DNA from: Agrypnus murinus
Lineage: Eukaryota; Arthropoda; Insecta; Coleoptera; Elateridae
DNA: 64,000 bases
Direction of reading: 5' to 3'
Assembly (NCBI GenBank): GCA_929113105.1
Contig: OV816025.1
Location: 147,722,112-147,786,111 of the forward strand
Shown here one piece after another: positions 55,501-64,000 of the stretch. The position numbers and the translations under genes are program-made. Position 1 is the first letter of the stretch, and each line of letters begins with the position of its first letter. The notes beneath the pieces were generated by a model. The model worked only from the letters and a program-made list of their open reading frames with translations, did no database searches and was not told the origin of the DNA.

Positions 55501-58500
55501 TTATTTATTTAAACATTTATTTATTCACTAATATTACTAATTGCACAAAGCACATTTCAATTCACCGGTTGAACACTAATTGATTATCTTTTTCGCGCGG
55601 CGGCCCTTATATATGAATACGGAAGTGTAGAGAACATACTAGAATGTTCTCACAGGTGTATGACGCTGTCGCTCTGGAATGTTCTGCCGCTCGTGTATAG
55701 GGGTTTCCCCATTCGTTACAGTATGTAAATAGAAATTTACATTACAGTATAAAAAAACAATTTGGTATTGAACAGCCACTACACTGCAGTATAGTGTTTG
55801 TTACTGGTGTGACCATTCTTCATCTCCTGTAGAAGACACAGTGCATACTATACAATGATAGTCAAAAATTTATCTGACAAAACAATTCCAGCTAAACAAC
55901 CCGTTATTTACAGGCCACACTTCTTTAATTGTTGATGTTGCAATACCAGCTGAGCGCAATGTGATAATAAGATGCTAAAATGTAAAGACCTTACTATGGA
56001 AATATAAAGAATTTGGGGAATGCAAACTATCATAATCCATAATAACTATAAGCGCCCGTGGATCAACATCAAGAAATCTCAACTACATAAATAAGATACC
56101 TGCACCACATAGCTTACCTGAAATCCAAAGGAAGGCTTTCGTCGGAACTGTGAATCCAAAGTAACTAGATGAGAGTAGGTTACATATTTAGCCACCTTCA
56201 TAATACATACTTGAACCGCGGGGATGCCAGTTTCTCCATGCAGTTGAGAATTTCTTGTATACCATTCAGCATTTGTTACAATGGGTAATATTTTATTTTG
56301 TAATACTTGAGGTTTATTTAAACTGGTTTTGGAGGTTGAACTCCAGCCTTGGTAGTGTAATGTCTAGTGTGCTGGACTTTCACCCAAGCGACCCGAGATC
56401 GACTCCCGGTGCCGGCAGATGTGGTTAAGGTTTTCTGCAGTTTTCCTTAGCTGTGACACAAATGTGAGATTTGCGCTTTTCGCGAGAGTTCATCTGTAAG
56501 TCGGCTGCAGCCGCACGTAGGACCTACGTAATAATAATAATCGCCCCTTCCCTCCCGCACAAGCTTATAGCTTCTGGGGCCTGATTTCCAGGTTATGCGT
56601 TGTAGCAATTATTATTATTATTAAATTAGGCTGAAATTTTTCATCTTTTGTTGCTAGCATCGCTAGCTATTGATGTCGCTATTAGTGCTTTTTGATACTA
56701 ATGTTAATTTTGAGCAAATATTTAAGCTCTGTTGGGTGTGTGAAATCTATGAGTCGAGTCGAAAGTAGTTCACCAAGGTTAACTTTTATACTGAAATAAT
56801 AATCATAATAATAGCCAGTCTCGGTGGATTAGCGGTTTGTATGTTTACGTCAAAATCTAAAAGGGGTCACAGATCCGATCCTCGGCCAAGGTGCTCCACC
56901 ACTCTGATTATACATAAATAATTAATAATAACATATTTATTATAGTTTAAATTAGAATAGCGCCCCTAGCATCTTCCTTCATCTTCCGTCATATTGTAGA
57001 AAACACATCTACGTGCTGTGACATTTTGATGTTACAAATTTTGTCATTTTAGTAAAAGTTGTCGTTTTTAGGAATATTTGTTTCATGACCGTGTTTGTAG
57101 AATTTATGGGATTCGGTCAAATAAAAGATAAAATTAATTTTTTTTATACGTTTGGGTTTGTCTATTTTTTACAACCATCTTCTCCAGAATCTAAAATACA
57201 AGAAAAATATAACATGAATGTATAAATAAAAACAAGTAACGTAAATTAATAATTATACTTTATATCACAGTTAGTTTGGATAAAGTCAAATAATTTATTG
57301 AGGTTAAAAGTAAACATTTTGAAAGGTTACACCATGGATAACATACTGCGGTGTATTTAACTAATAAAAATTTTCTCACTTTCGTGGCAAGTATAAAACA
57401 TATGCGATGATCTATAAACAAAGTAAAATAAAATATGTCCACAGTTCCAAATATAAACATAAATTATATACAGTGGATTAAAATGAGAATACACCACAGA
57501 TATTTTTCTTTATTCCACTCAGCTAGATCAGATTTACTCAGTAAAGCATAAATTATTTGAATTACGAGACTCTTATTAATTCTTATGACTGGAAAGGAAG
57601 AAAAACTTATGTTGTAAACACTAAAGCTCCTGCAAGCTGGACAACCACTGCTAAACTCTGAATTCAAAAGAAAAGAACACTGGATGCTTGTATTTGCATC
57701 AATTAAACACATATGTAAATTTGAAAACACAAACTTTATTTAACGAACAAAATAAAAATTCGAACGGAAAGTCAATGTAAAAAAAATGTTATTCAAAATA
57801 ATACAATTAATAATTGAGAAATAAATTCTCAGGCTTGCTCAAACGTTATTAATAATTGTAATGACCTGACATAGGGCCAATACGGTCATTCGTTTGAACA
57901 GACCAACACAAATCAAAATTTATTTATATAAATAATAAATATATGTTTATTAAATATAAATAAATTTTAATTAAAAGAAATTTAGTTGTGTTATTTAATT
58001 GAAATCAAATAAATTCTCAAAAAAACCTAGTAAACTAAACCAAATAAGTTTATTATTATTAAGGATGAACTTAAGTTAATTATTATTCATAAAATTAACG
58101 AGAACCATTTATTATGACCAACCTGGTATGTTATAAAATAGTTTCCTTTTATAATATTAATCCTTTAGTGGTAATACTGCTGTCATACACATCAGCTGAT
58201 TTTCTGTTTTATAAATATCGATGCAAAGATCGATGATGAAAATAAATCCACCTGAATTTATTTAAACAATCACATTTACTTTAAATAATTGTGGACCAAC
58301 ACTAATATCTTGTTTTGATTCTTGAAATTGTTCAGGTAACACTATAGTTTGATTCAAACTTTATTCATACATGACATTTACGTCAAACACATATGGTTGA
58401 AGTAACTAACCTCAAATTAATTTACAGATTTTATCCGGAGTCGGGCATAGGTTTTGCCTAGAACGTTTTGTCGATTGACTTTGTTACAATTTGCTCCATC

Positions 58501-61500
58501 TTATATACTTTATGGCAGAACAAAAACCGACTATGACATTTTTTCAAAACAAAAACACCTCAAGTAAGCTTGGTGACGTCACTAATCCCGCACAGCTGTT
58601 CTTGATCATCACTAATCTTAAATCTATGATTACAGGATTGTTACCCTTAAAACAAGGATCAAAAAAGTATCATACATCCATTGTCCAAAACTGTATCGTA
58701 ACGAAGATATTAAAGAAAAACGATTGACAATGTACAAATCTCGTTACGATCTAAATACATATAAAATTCAACAAATCAAGGTTCATCCTTTACAAACTAG
58801 TCACAGAAATACACAATTCAAGTAACACAAATAAGTTCTCCATAGGAGCATCTTTACAATTTACTACAAACATAAATTTATACAGTACGAACTACAACGA
58901 ATAAACCAATTAATGCATATGCAAGTTCCAGCTTAAATATTGATTCAACATTAATCAATTTATGATCAAAATGTCCAGCATACAGTACTCCAAGCACTTA
59001 CATCAAAACAATGGTGAGGAAAAATAGGATAAGAGTCAATAAGAGTCACAATGTAACAAAACGACACGATTTAAACCTTCAGTAATTAGAATGGTCAGAA
59101 ATTTTATAACTAAATTCAAAAATTAATTGTATTATATAAGTCATGATAAGATTGACCTAATTTATTTATTTTCAGTTAATTAGCAACGTGAAACTGAGCT
59201 GGTCTCCTGGAATATAGAAAAATTTATCTAACGTTAAACATCGTAATCTGTAAATTTGAATAAGGAAATTACATCTTCCTTGCAAGTGAGGAAACCGTCC
59301 CAAAGTGTAACTTGGGTTGCATAAACATATTTATGATCAAGCAATCTAACTAATTGATATCCTTTTTCTAAAAATGTGATCTATTTATTATGCATAAGAA
59401 ATCTAGGTTATGTTTGCATGAAATTTTTATTCTTAATTTTTAATTCAAATATTAATGAACCTAACTGTGGTCCTATGTATAGCCTTTATATTAATTATGC
59501 CTACAACATAGCATGTCTCTCTTTTAATTTAAATCTTATATATAAAATGTTTGTTTTAACGATTCCGTTCTGTCGTTAATAAAATTTTCAGTACGGTGAT
59601 TTGATATCACCGCAATACATATTAGTAATAGTTATTTATGGTACAAGTGAGTTAAGTAAGATATTATCCACGAACGAAAAATTTACGAGAATATTCCGTT
59701 GCTAAAAGTTTTACGAATGAGTTATTATTTTTAATGTTAAAAACTAATGATTTCATTTTTTGATTAAAAACTTTTTAGGATAATGCACAGGAGTGGTCAA
59801 AGTATGACAATTTAAAAAACAATTACAATTTTTACAGTATCTCCAACTTAACATAAATAAATCGTGCTTTCATCTAGTAGTAGTATAGAGGTTATGTATT
59901 TGACATAAGAGGGCAGTAAAAAGTTTGACATAAGAGGCCCGCAAAGAAGCCTTAAATGCCCTCAAAACAGGACATTTAGAAAGCACTTTCTGATCAGGTA
60001 GGCGAAAAAAGTTATTTAAGTATTAAGGGCGGTAGGTACGCTTTACCAGTCGAGGCTAATAGTGTGGAGACCGACGCGTAGCGGAGGTCTCCATATTAGC
60101 CGAGAACACCCGTAATGCTTACATTATTTTTTGTCCGATCGGATCTATGAGTGAATCTTAAATATATAGAGTAAACATTAAACACGTCACTCTGAAAATG
60201 TGAATTTTCAGTCGGTTAATGTGCCTGGTAGTTATGGAGTTGAATAAACAAAAACAATTTTTGTCTCAATCCGGACGAATTTTAGAATGATAGTGAGTGT
60301 TTTACGACTTAAATGACAATATACTTTATTACCGAGCCTTGGGCGGTAAGTTGAACTTACCACCCTGAGAGCAGAGTTTGTAAATGAACCAAAACGCTCG
60401 ATCGGGCAAAAAAATTATTACTGCGATTTCAAATCTGCAGCTGCCATTTGAAGGACACGTAGATCGTGGGCCAGCATGAAATTTTTACAGATACTGTAAC
60501 TCCTACATACTACCTTCTGTTAAAGTATAACCAGTTTTGATAGGGGACTTGAGGGTTCAAAAAAATTATTACTGTAGATAGATAGTACTAGTAGATCGTG
60601 GGCCAGCATGAAATTTTAAATTGGTTAGACGCAGAAATCTATTTAATTATTTTTATTATAAACGTTACTTAATATTGTTTATATCTGAACTGAAATTAAT
60701 TGATTTGGGTTCTTTTTTAATACATATCATTTCTTTTATTGATCGTTTATTATATTGATTTTCTGTAGAAAGTATATGTACATTTTTAAAATTGAACTGG
60801 TGGTGATTTTCAAGAGCGTGTTAAGATGCTGCTGGACAGCCTTTATTAATTTTTATTGTTTATTGGTGTTGATTCATTCTCTTTTTTAAGTATTGGCTAG
60901 ATTGGCCTATGTATGTAATTTCACAATTTGAACAATTAATTTTAGATATATAGAGGTAATACTATTTTCTTGTGCTGTTTGTGGTTTTAGTATTAAAAAT
61001 AATTTTTTCCCGTGATGTTATTAGGTTTTTTGTATCTTGAATGGTAATAAACATTTTTGTATTTTTTATTAATCTGTGGAATGTATGGTAAAGAAATGTA
61101 TTTAGGTTGATTTGAGATTGGTTCCTGATTAGTACTGTTAAAAATATACATCCATGTTATATTTTTCTTGTATTTTAGATTCTGAAGATGGTTATAAAAA
61201 ATAAACAAACCGAAACGTAAAAAAGAAAATTAATTTTATCTTTTTCTAATTTGCGTTTGTAATACGTTTATTAACGTCTATCAGTAGGAGTCGTTTATGG
61301 CTATCTATAAAAGTACACTGTAATTTAATGAATTATAGGATTATTTAGTTTTTAAGGGTTGGATGGATAATGCGTGGAATGTGACAACTTCAAACTGCAA
61401 GTATCTGTCAAAATTGTCAACTTCCGATAAATTTTTAATTAATATCGTTGAATTGGTAGGCTGTTTGTTGATTGTTACTTACCTGAAATTTCACTTGAAG

Positions 61501-63356
61501 TTATGGTCTATTTTTACTTGGAAAGAAGGTTAAGTTTTGGATATTCCTAATTAGTAACATAAACAAGTCTCGTACCTACATAAAATCTGCTTGGACAAAT
61601 CAGTAATTCCAATTCATGTTTGTAATTTTATGGTACTATAAACAAGACACGTATCATCGATTGAATCATCTTTGCTTCTTTATTTTCTTTTCTAGTAGCT
61701 ACTCGAAAGACAAATTCTGCAATGTAAAACGAACAAGTGCCGATGAAACCCAATATTGTAGCCGTTTCAAGCAATATGAAGCATCCAAGTTCAAAAATGT
61801 CAAGAAATTGATCAAGTGGAAGGTTTATATTTTTGCCGCTGGGACTCAAAGTATGCCAACACAACATTTTCTGAGACAGTTAGAATTATTTTCTTTTCGC
61901 CAGTTTTCAAATTTGGCAAATTGTTTTTTGTATGCCGCTTCTGATTTGTCAGGCAACAAATTTTGCGTTGTTGCTTCGGCAATTTCGCGAATTTCGGGCG
62001 GAGTGCAAATTAAGTTGTCTTCGCTCATATTTTATTTATTTGTAACACTATTAAAGTAACAAAAGTAATACCTAATTTATTTGAAGTGACGGATGATGAC
62101 AAATCAAAAACTCAAGTGGGCGCCGAGTGTTACCAACTGTTACCAACTAACACAAAATTCTCTAGACGACCAAAATATTTTTTTTGTATTAAAATAAGAT
62201 AAAAGGGGGCGCAAATTAGAAAAATAGCATAAAATACTCGTTTTATAAGGGCATTGGCGCACTCATCATCCCATCATCATCTAACTTGGGATTCGTGCGC
62301 CAAATCAACCCTTATAAAACTTGTTCTTTAATATACAGCGTGGAAATAAATGATTTTCATCAAGTTCCCTTTGGAATCTTTTCACATGTAAATTTTTCTG
62401 TACCGCTCTACTCTTTTTGATTTAGTACTAAATTAGTTCTGTCAATAAATGAAATCAATCTGTCAAACAATTCATAGAATTGTATATTTTGAGGTTATGG
62501 TACTGCCTTCTCTATTTTCGTAGAGCGGCACGTCGTGCTTTTACATGGGGAATGCAATGGTAACTTGATGAAAATCATTTATTTCCACCCAGTACTATTA
62601 TATGACCGAAACCCATACATTTTTAAAACATTTTTAGGAAGTTAATAAAAATTTCCTTTCTAGGATGCATCAGTAGATAATAGCTGTGTCTTAGATTCTA
62701 TTGCATTAAAAAAAGATACATTTGACACCTCTTTAATTCCTTGGAAATACCTAAACGTATGTTTAAAAAGGGCAGTTTTATTTCACTTGGATATCATGAG
62801 AATTGTAAAAGACGTGGAAGAAATCTTTAGTCCCATATTGTTATCAGTACATTTCGCTACATTACCCATGCTATGTTTTGGAATATACAGAGCTTCAGTT
62901 GTAAGTATTCGATCTAATACAAAATTATTTTAATGCTAATTTAGAATACTATTTAAATAATTTTTAGACACCACCAAACGATTATGAAACAATAAGCATG
63001 GTATTTATTCCAATATTTGCTGTTCTCTTCCTGCCATTCTTAACCTGTTATTGGGGTGAAGAAGTTGCTTATGAAAGCTCTAAGCTTGTAGCAGCTGTTT
63101 ATGAATCCAATTTTGTCGGTACTGACGTAAGATTTCAAAAAGCCTTAGAGATTATAATGAGCAATTGTCAGAATGTATCACGTATTAAAGCAGTAAAAAC
63201 CTTTGAAATGTCAATGGTTACCTTTGTTTGGGTGAGAACTATGCGTTACCTTTTTTGTTAGCTAAATCAAGTTTGTTTAAATTGTAGATATTACGAGCAT
63301 CTTATTCGAGCTTTATGTTATTGCGGCGAATATCTGGCGAGAGCTCTAAGCTTTGA
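32700..63356 (+). CDS. Odorant receptor (7tm_6 family), six exons, apparently intact
   Basis: Exons: 32700-32916 (donor GTAAGT), 42707-42861 (after TTTTTTCAG), 43434-43751, 62664-62900, 62968-63231, 63288-63356. All junctions have GT/AG and compatible phases (1,0,0,0,0), giving 419 codons, the normal OR length. Seven hydrophobic segments can be placed at about residues 31-48, 61-82, 125-143, 172-195, 286-305, 318-338 and 386-410. The signature region FLTCYWGEEV...VYESNFVGTDVRFQKALEIIMSN spans exon 5, and exon 6 is the usual short end (LRASYSSFMLLR). ORs form odour-gated cation channels with Orco in sensory dendrites. Introns of 9.8 and 18.9 kb are filled with transposons. Joining exon 1 to exon 2 across 9.8 kb is inferred from phase and homology. 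Confidence 0.82.
32979..33042 (+). repeat. Two adjacent hairpins in OR intron 1
   Basis: TTTTCCGATGGGTCTTCTA (32979-32997) pairs over 19 bp (one G-T) with 33002-33020 across a GTGT loop. TCACACATT (33021-33029) pairs over 9 bp with 33034-33042 across CTGT. No spacer separates them. Could be a small MITE remnant or an RNA hairpin. Confidence 0.55.
34135..35328. mobile_element. Long-TIR MITE inserted in the mariner transposase
   Basis: Inverted ends CTATCCATTTTTT...; the left arm 34135-34480 pairs with pieces of 34690-34905 and 35232-35328. The right arm is split by about 300 bp of other sequence. TA lies on both sides (34133-34134, 35329-35330). No transposase; mobilised in trans by a Tc1/mariner enzyme, judged from the TA duplication. 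Confidence 0.7.
35339..36148 (+). pseudogene. Broken mariner-family transposase, catalytic region
   Basis: Pieces in different frames: KILRKI..MYPYKLQLL.ELK, then ILWTDEAHFSLNG.VN.QNCR.W..ENPHE (first catalytic Asp), VTVWCGF, FMKDGAPPHI (second Asp) and SPDLNLADYWLWDYLKN (third). Several stops and frameshifts. The N-terminal HTH part is left of the nested MITE. Confidence 0.8.
36304..36535 (+). repeat. Pyrimidine-rich low-complexity tract
   Basis: Runs of TTTCTTC/CTTTC words; the open frames over it are compositional. Confidence 0.7.
36536..37303. other. AT-rich intron sequence with outer arm of an inverted repeat
   Basis: No gene. ATAGAGACGTGCATTTTA at about 37071-37089 is inverted at about 38237-38255, so the palindrome's element probably extends outwards on both sides. 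Confidence 0.4.
37551..37621 (+). repeat. tRNA-like sequence, left arm
   Basis: GCCGATTGGTGTAGCG, then TAACGC, a GATTCCTAATC arm, and GAGTTCAAACC as B box. The A-box-like TGGTGTAGCG and the B box are correctly ordered about 45 bp apart. In the right copy the anticodon region GATTTCTAATC resembles tRNA-Arg(UCU). The acceptor ends do not pair, so it is not a functional tRNA. Confidence 0.5.
37850..37922 (-). repeat. tRNA-like sequence, right arm
   Basis: Inverted copy of 37551-37621 with a few substitutions. It keeps GGTGTAGCGGTTAACGC and GAGTTCAAACCCC, and has TTTCTAA as anticodon loop. Confidence 0.5.
38705..39178 (+). pseudogene. Non-LTR retrotransposon RT C-terminal fragment
   Basis: Reads KVTPERVFLDQKLSYDHHINNIASK, TLGFFIRNS, TLKTLYCAPVRSQLEY, WSPYYKRSI.KIEKVQNKFIRF and LKSLQTRRINADLLLI. 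This is the conserved region after the RT domain of Jockey/I-type elements. In-frame stop at about 38903 after SQLEY. It runs straight into the unidentified repeat at 39180. Confidence 0.8.
39180..39780 (+). repeat. Dispersed copy of the 3.8-7.0 kb repeat family
   Basis: Shares with 5570-6150 the ordered boxes GAAACTGCA.GCCAC, CTTAAAGG..G..GATGCGAA, TCAAGACAACTTCACCT, GAGGTTGGATTCGATC, CTAGTA..GATGGATAG and GAGCGTATCTCAATT. Confidence 0.7.
40173..41235 (-). pseudogene. Pogo/Tigger-like DDE transposase, frameshifted
   Basis: The N-terminal part (from about 41235) has a psq/CENP-B-type HTH (YNKQYVENALQKVV...YKIPYGTLRNKFHG). A NYDVTNFLDDP segment (first catalytic Asp) lies near 40720 in another frame. 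The C-terminal frame (40598-40173) has GYMDAETFTDWF, ILIGDDLSSHF (second Asp) and LPKNATHLCLPLYVGFFRPFK. Frames are separated by stops, so it is inactive. Confidence 0.85.
41403..42700. other. OR intron 1, 3' part
   Basis: AT-rich, nothing supportable as a gene. It ends with a clear TTCTTTTTTCAG acceptor for OR exon 2. Confidence 0.4.
44031..44215 (-). repeat. Gypsy 3' LTR
   Basis: 185 bp, TGTAGCAG...AACATCA on the minus strand; differs from the other LTR by several substitutions and small indels, so the insertion is not recent. Confidence 0.9.
46141..46268 (-). repeat. SINE 3' half inside the left TIR
   Basis: Inverted relative to the SINE at 47946; contains GTCGACTGCAGCCGCACG-like and AAGCTTCATAGCTTCT boxes and an (ATT)n-type tail. 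Confidence 0.75.
46570..47240 (-). pseudogene. Remnant of a transposon-associated arthropod ORF
   Basis: Minus-strand frames read FFEELDDLFDITC.NALEMMKI.ED (about 47230-47160), then RLESRKKEIK-like basic text, and LILTAQILSALDRCKISDKD..HI...EA....D..INRSSIR (46800-46650). I recognise both halves from a widespread arthropod protein family found in mobile elements, without a named domain. Frameshifts separate them. Confidence 0.5.
47946..48216 (+). mobile_element. tRNA-derived SINE copy
   Basis: Head with CACCCAAGCGGCCCGGTTCGACTCC (B-box GGTTCGACTCC), conserved middle GTTTTCTGCAGTTTTTCTTAGCTGT, and an (ATT)n tail. Its 3' half is part of the right TIR of the 2.96-kb element. Confidence 0.75.
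49291..49590 (+). mobile_element. tRNA-derived SINE copy splitting the Gypsy RT
   Basis: Starts GCCTTGGTAGTGTAATG (A-box-like), B box GGGTTCGACTCC, body as in the other copies, and a 50-bp (ATT)n tail ending at 49590. The Gypsy RT reading resumes on either side. Confidence 0.85.
50551..51378 (-). pseudogene. gag: Gypsy gag remnant
   Basis: Begins near the ATG at 51378. Frames carry QVESQFNI.GITRDGKKYEYVLASLPQEV, LGDRKPSELYRSMEILAG, LLKQLWLKKLP.AINIALAASG and a Cys-His zinc-binding end (CFYHYSFGKKANKC), the CHC-type nucleocapsid motif of CsRn1 elements. Interrupted by a stop and frameshifts. Confidence 0.85.
51553..51938. mobile_element. MITE in the Gypsy 5' region, 386 bp
   Basis: Inverted ends ATATCGTCGGTCTAATTC with a following ACCTCGTAACCC box on each side (about 35 bp). 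No coding capacity. The flanking duplication is ambiguous. Confidence 0.65.
52127..52303 (-). repeat. Gypsy 5' LTR
   Basis: 177 bp, homologous to 44031-44215, with TG...CA ends; the primer-binding site lies directly inside it. Confidence 0.9.
52310..53967. other. OR intron 3 filler
   Basis: AT-rich with local repeats: a run of TATAGAC/ATAAACTATAGA words at 52440-52615 and a palindromic ATGAGATCGAT...ATCGATCTCAT pair at 53080-53136. No gene seen. Confidence 0.4.
53972..54162. mobile_element. TTAA-flanked MITE (piggyBac-like), 191 bp
   Basis: Inverted arms of about 65 bp (GCTGATTCTCACTATACGGCAGG.. and inverse, both containing CCGGACCGACAAAACATTGT), flanked by TTAA at 53968-53971 and 54163-54166. 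TTAA is the piggyBac target. Confidence 0.75.
54540..55170 (+). pseudogene. Degenerate non-LTR retrotransposon fragment
   Basis: Pieces resemble the region before and at the start of RT in R2/R4-like pol proteins: RLKWKERLKDKI, FTTNCKKFYRLIRKKLLEITDP, then VTKEELVQAVKRMTNCKETGPVKV..YR (compare the usual I.KM.NWKAPGPDG..NYW). Several stops. Weak but ordered similarity. Confidence 0.4.
55320..55720. repeat. Possible solo LTR, 401 bp
   Basis: Bounded by TGTAACG and its inverse CGTTACA, with a GC-richer promoter-like part and a TATATATGAA word inside. No matching target duplication, so tentative. Confidence 0.25.
56346..56624 (+). mobile_element. tRNA-derived SINE copy
   Basis: Full-length relative of the 49291 copy (GCCTTGGTAGTGTAATG start, CTGCAGTTTTCCTTAGCTGT middle, (ATT)n tail), with a mutated B box (GAGATCGACTCC). 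Confidence 0.85.
60054..60101. repeat. Short palindrome
   Basis: GGCTAATA...TGGAGACC pairs with GGTCTCCATATTAGCC around a GACGCGTAGCGGA loop; stem 16 bp with a 3-nt bulge. Confidence 0.6.
60780..61208 (-). pseudogene. Penelope-like RT end and GIY-YIG endonuclease remnant
   Basis: 61208-60993 reads KYISLPYIPQINKKYKNV...YKKPNNITGKNYF, the connector typical of Penelope elements. About 60960-60880 reads CSNCEITYIGQSSQYLKKRMNQH, the GIY-YIG nuclease start (here TYIGQ). Frameshifts and stops follow. Confidence 0.7.
61800..62028 (-). pseudogene. Tyrosine-recombinase-like N-terminal fragment
   Basis: From 62028: MSEDNLICTPPEIREIAEAT, then LLPDKSEAAYKK.F..FENWRKEN; after a frameshift, VSENVVLAYFES...YKPST. 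This resembles the SAM-like core-binding domain of Crypton-type or related arthropod tyrosine-recombinase ORFs (usual tail YKPSTLWS.YSMLKS). The catalytic domain is absent. Confidence 0.5.
62336..62592. mobile_element. TA-flanked MITE, 257 bp
   Basis: Ends CAGCGTGGAAATAAATGATTTTCATCAAG and the inverse of CTGGGTGGAAATAAATGATTTTCATCAAG in part, flanked by TA (62334-62335, 62593-62594). Second inner pairing block CCGCTCTAC/GTAGAGCGG. It lies 71 bp before OR exon 4. Confidence 0.75.
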
Positions 63357-64000
63357 ATTTTTGAAGAATCTTCAAAGAAACCTGCACGTTCTGGAACTTC
63401 ATCAACTATTATTTCACACATGATATAAACACCATGATTACAAGAAGAGAAAAGTAGTAAAAATAGACTTTTTATATGTAGTGAAATGCATCCAACTCAA
63501 ATGTTGCATAATTGCTAAATAAACCTTGCACAAATGCTATGTTCTTTTTATTCATTATTACCCGAAAGATGCTATAATAGTAATTTACGTTATAAGTCCT
63601 GGAAATGGAATTTTACAGTCGAGTAAGATGCTACGGACAAGGCGACGAAGGAGCCGAGTCCGGAACATCGAAACTAGACTGTAAGACCATTTCCAGGACG
63701 TGTGAAGTAATGCGTTTTATTTCATACTGCAATTATTGGAATATTGGTTTAATTTAAAAAATATATATATAAAATAAATTTCCGAATGCAAAATATGGGC
63801 ATCTATGACGAACGAGTTTCCATGGTAACTGATTACGTACTAAAACATTGTCCACTTGATTGATTGTATTTGCGTCCGGTAAAATTTTTTATTTCATACT
63901 GTGTCACATTTGTCAGTTTTACGTCAAACTTTTTAGTCCAGAACATGCGATTTTACGGTCTAGTATGCTAAAAAATGTAAAAAATTTTACAGGACTTGTG
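63357..64000. other. Region after the OR gene, with a 104-bp inverted-repeat element
   Basis: 63596-63699 has 13-bp perfect inverted ends GTCCTGGAAATGG/CCATTTCCAGGAC and an inner ACAGTC/GACTGT pair. A related TTTTACGGTCTAGTATG...TTTTACAGGACTTGTG stretch begins at about 63950 and runs off the window. No gene seen. Confidence 0.5.

Larger units (their letters stand above)
57120..61250 (-). mobile_element. Probable Penelope-like element with inverted end repeats
   Basis: 57120-57230 (TTTGTCTATTTTTTACAACCATCTTC..GAATCTAAAATACAAG) is inverted at about 61145-61250. The right part encodes Penelope RT-endonuclease remnants. About 3.5 kb between holds no other recognisable domain, so it may be decayed or include other insertions. 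Confidence 0.45.

Noticed and set aside
55320..55720. Firm call of a solo LTR
   Set aside because: The termini are inverted and plausible, but the bases on either side do not form a target duplication.
61616..62059. 147-aa plus-strand ORF
   Set aside because: It is the antisense of the tyrosine-recombinase-like fragment, which explains the sequence better.

Overview
The window is a stretch of an AT-rich insect nuclear genome. It holds two odorant-receptor (OR) loci, a gene family restricted to insects, in a landscape dominated by nested transposable elements (mariner, hAT, pogo, Penelope, non-LTR and Ty3/Gypsy elements, SINEs and MITEs). I cannot name the order or species from sequence alone.

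The centrepiece is a complete Polinton/Maverick-type virus-like element at 14862-28622 (13,761 bp). It has long terminal inverted repeats and an exact 6-bp target-site duplication, TCTGTC, on both sides. Its core is the Polinton/adintovirus morphogenesis and integration set: retroviral-type integrase, a conserved arthropod-Polinton protein, packaging ATPase, a PLA2/pX-like minor virion protein, adenain-like protease, penton-like minor capsid, double-jelly-roll major capsid, and a recurrent 150-aa protein. No protein-primed DNA polymerase B is present, and no open frame in the element is long enough to encode one. The left end instead carries a BIR (IAP-like) protein, a small membrane protein, an acidic protein and a spliced gene whose intron contains a row of hairpins. 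The right end carries four unrecognised minus-strand genes. Both TIRs are packed with TCAAGGTCA, the NR5A/FTZ-F1-type monomer site, and TATA boxes face the outermost genes. The protease frame has no early AUG but is reached by a correctly phased A_AAA_AAC slippery heptamer at the end of the PLA2 gene, suggesting -1 frameshifting.

Layout. 1-14.8 kb: zinc-finger and THAP-like remnants, a fold-back element with 143-bp tandem repeats, an unidentified repeat cluster (3.8-7.0 kb), a non-LTR fragment, and a minus-strand OR pseudogene (14220 to 10357) with several lesions and a near-perfect 272-bp tandem duplication. 14.9-28.6 kb: the Polinton. 28.6-32.7 kb: intergenic DNA and a degenerate mobile-element ORF. 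32.7-63.4 kb: one apparently intact plus-strand OR gene whose six exons join in phase to 419 codons. Its 9.8-kb and 18.9-kb introns hold a mariner element, an 865-bp palindrome with tRNA-like heads, a pogo element, a CsRn1-like Gypsy element (44031-52303) that itself contains three later insertions, SINEs and MITEs.

The two OR genes are head to head, and the Polinton sits in the shared upstream interval without breaking either exon set.
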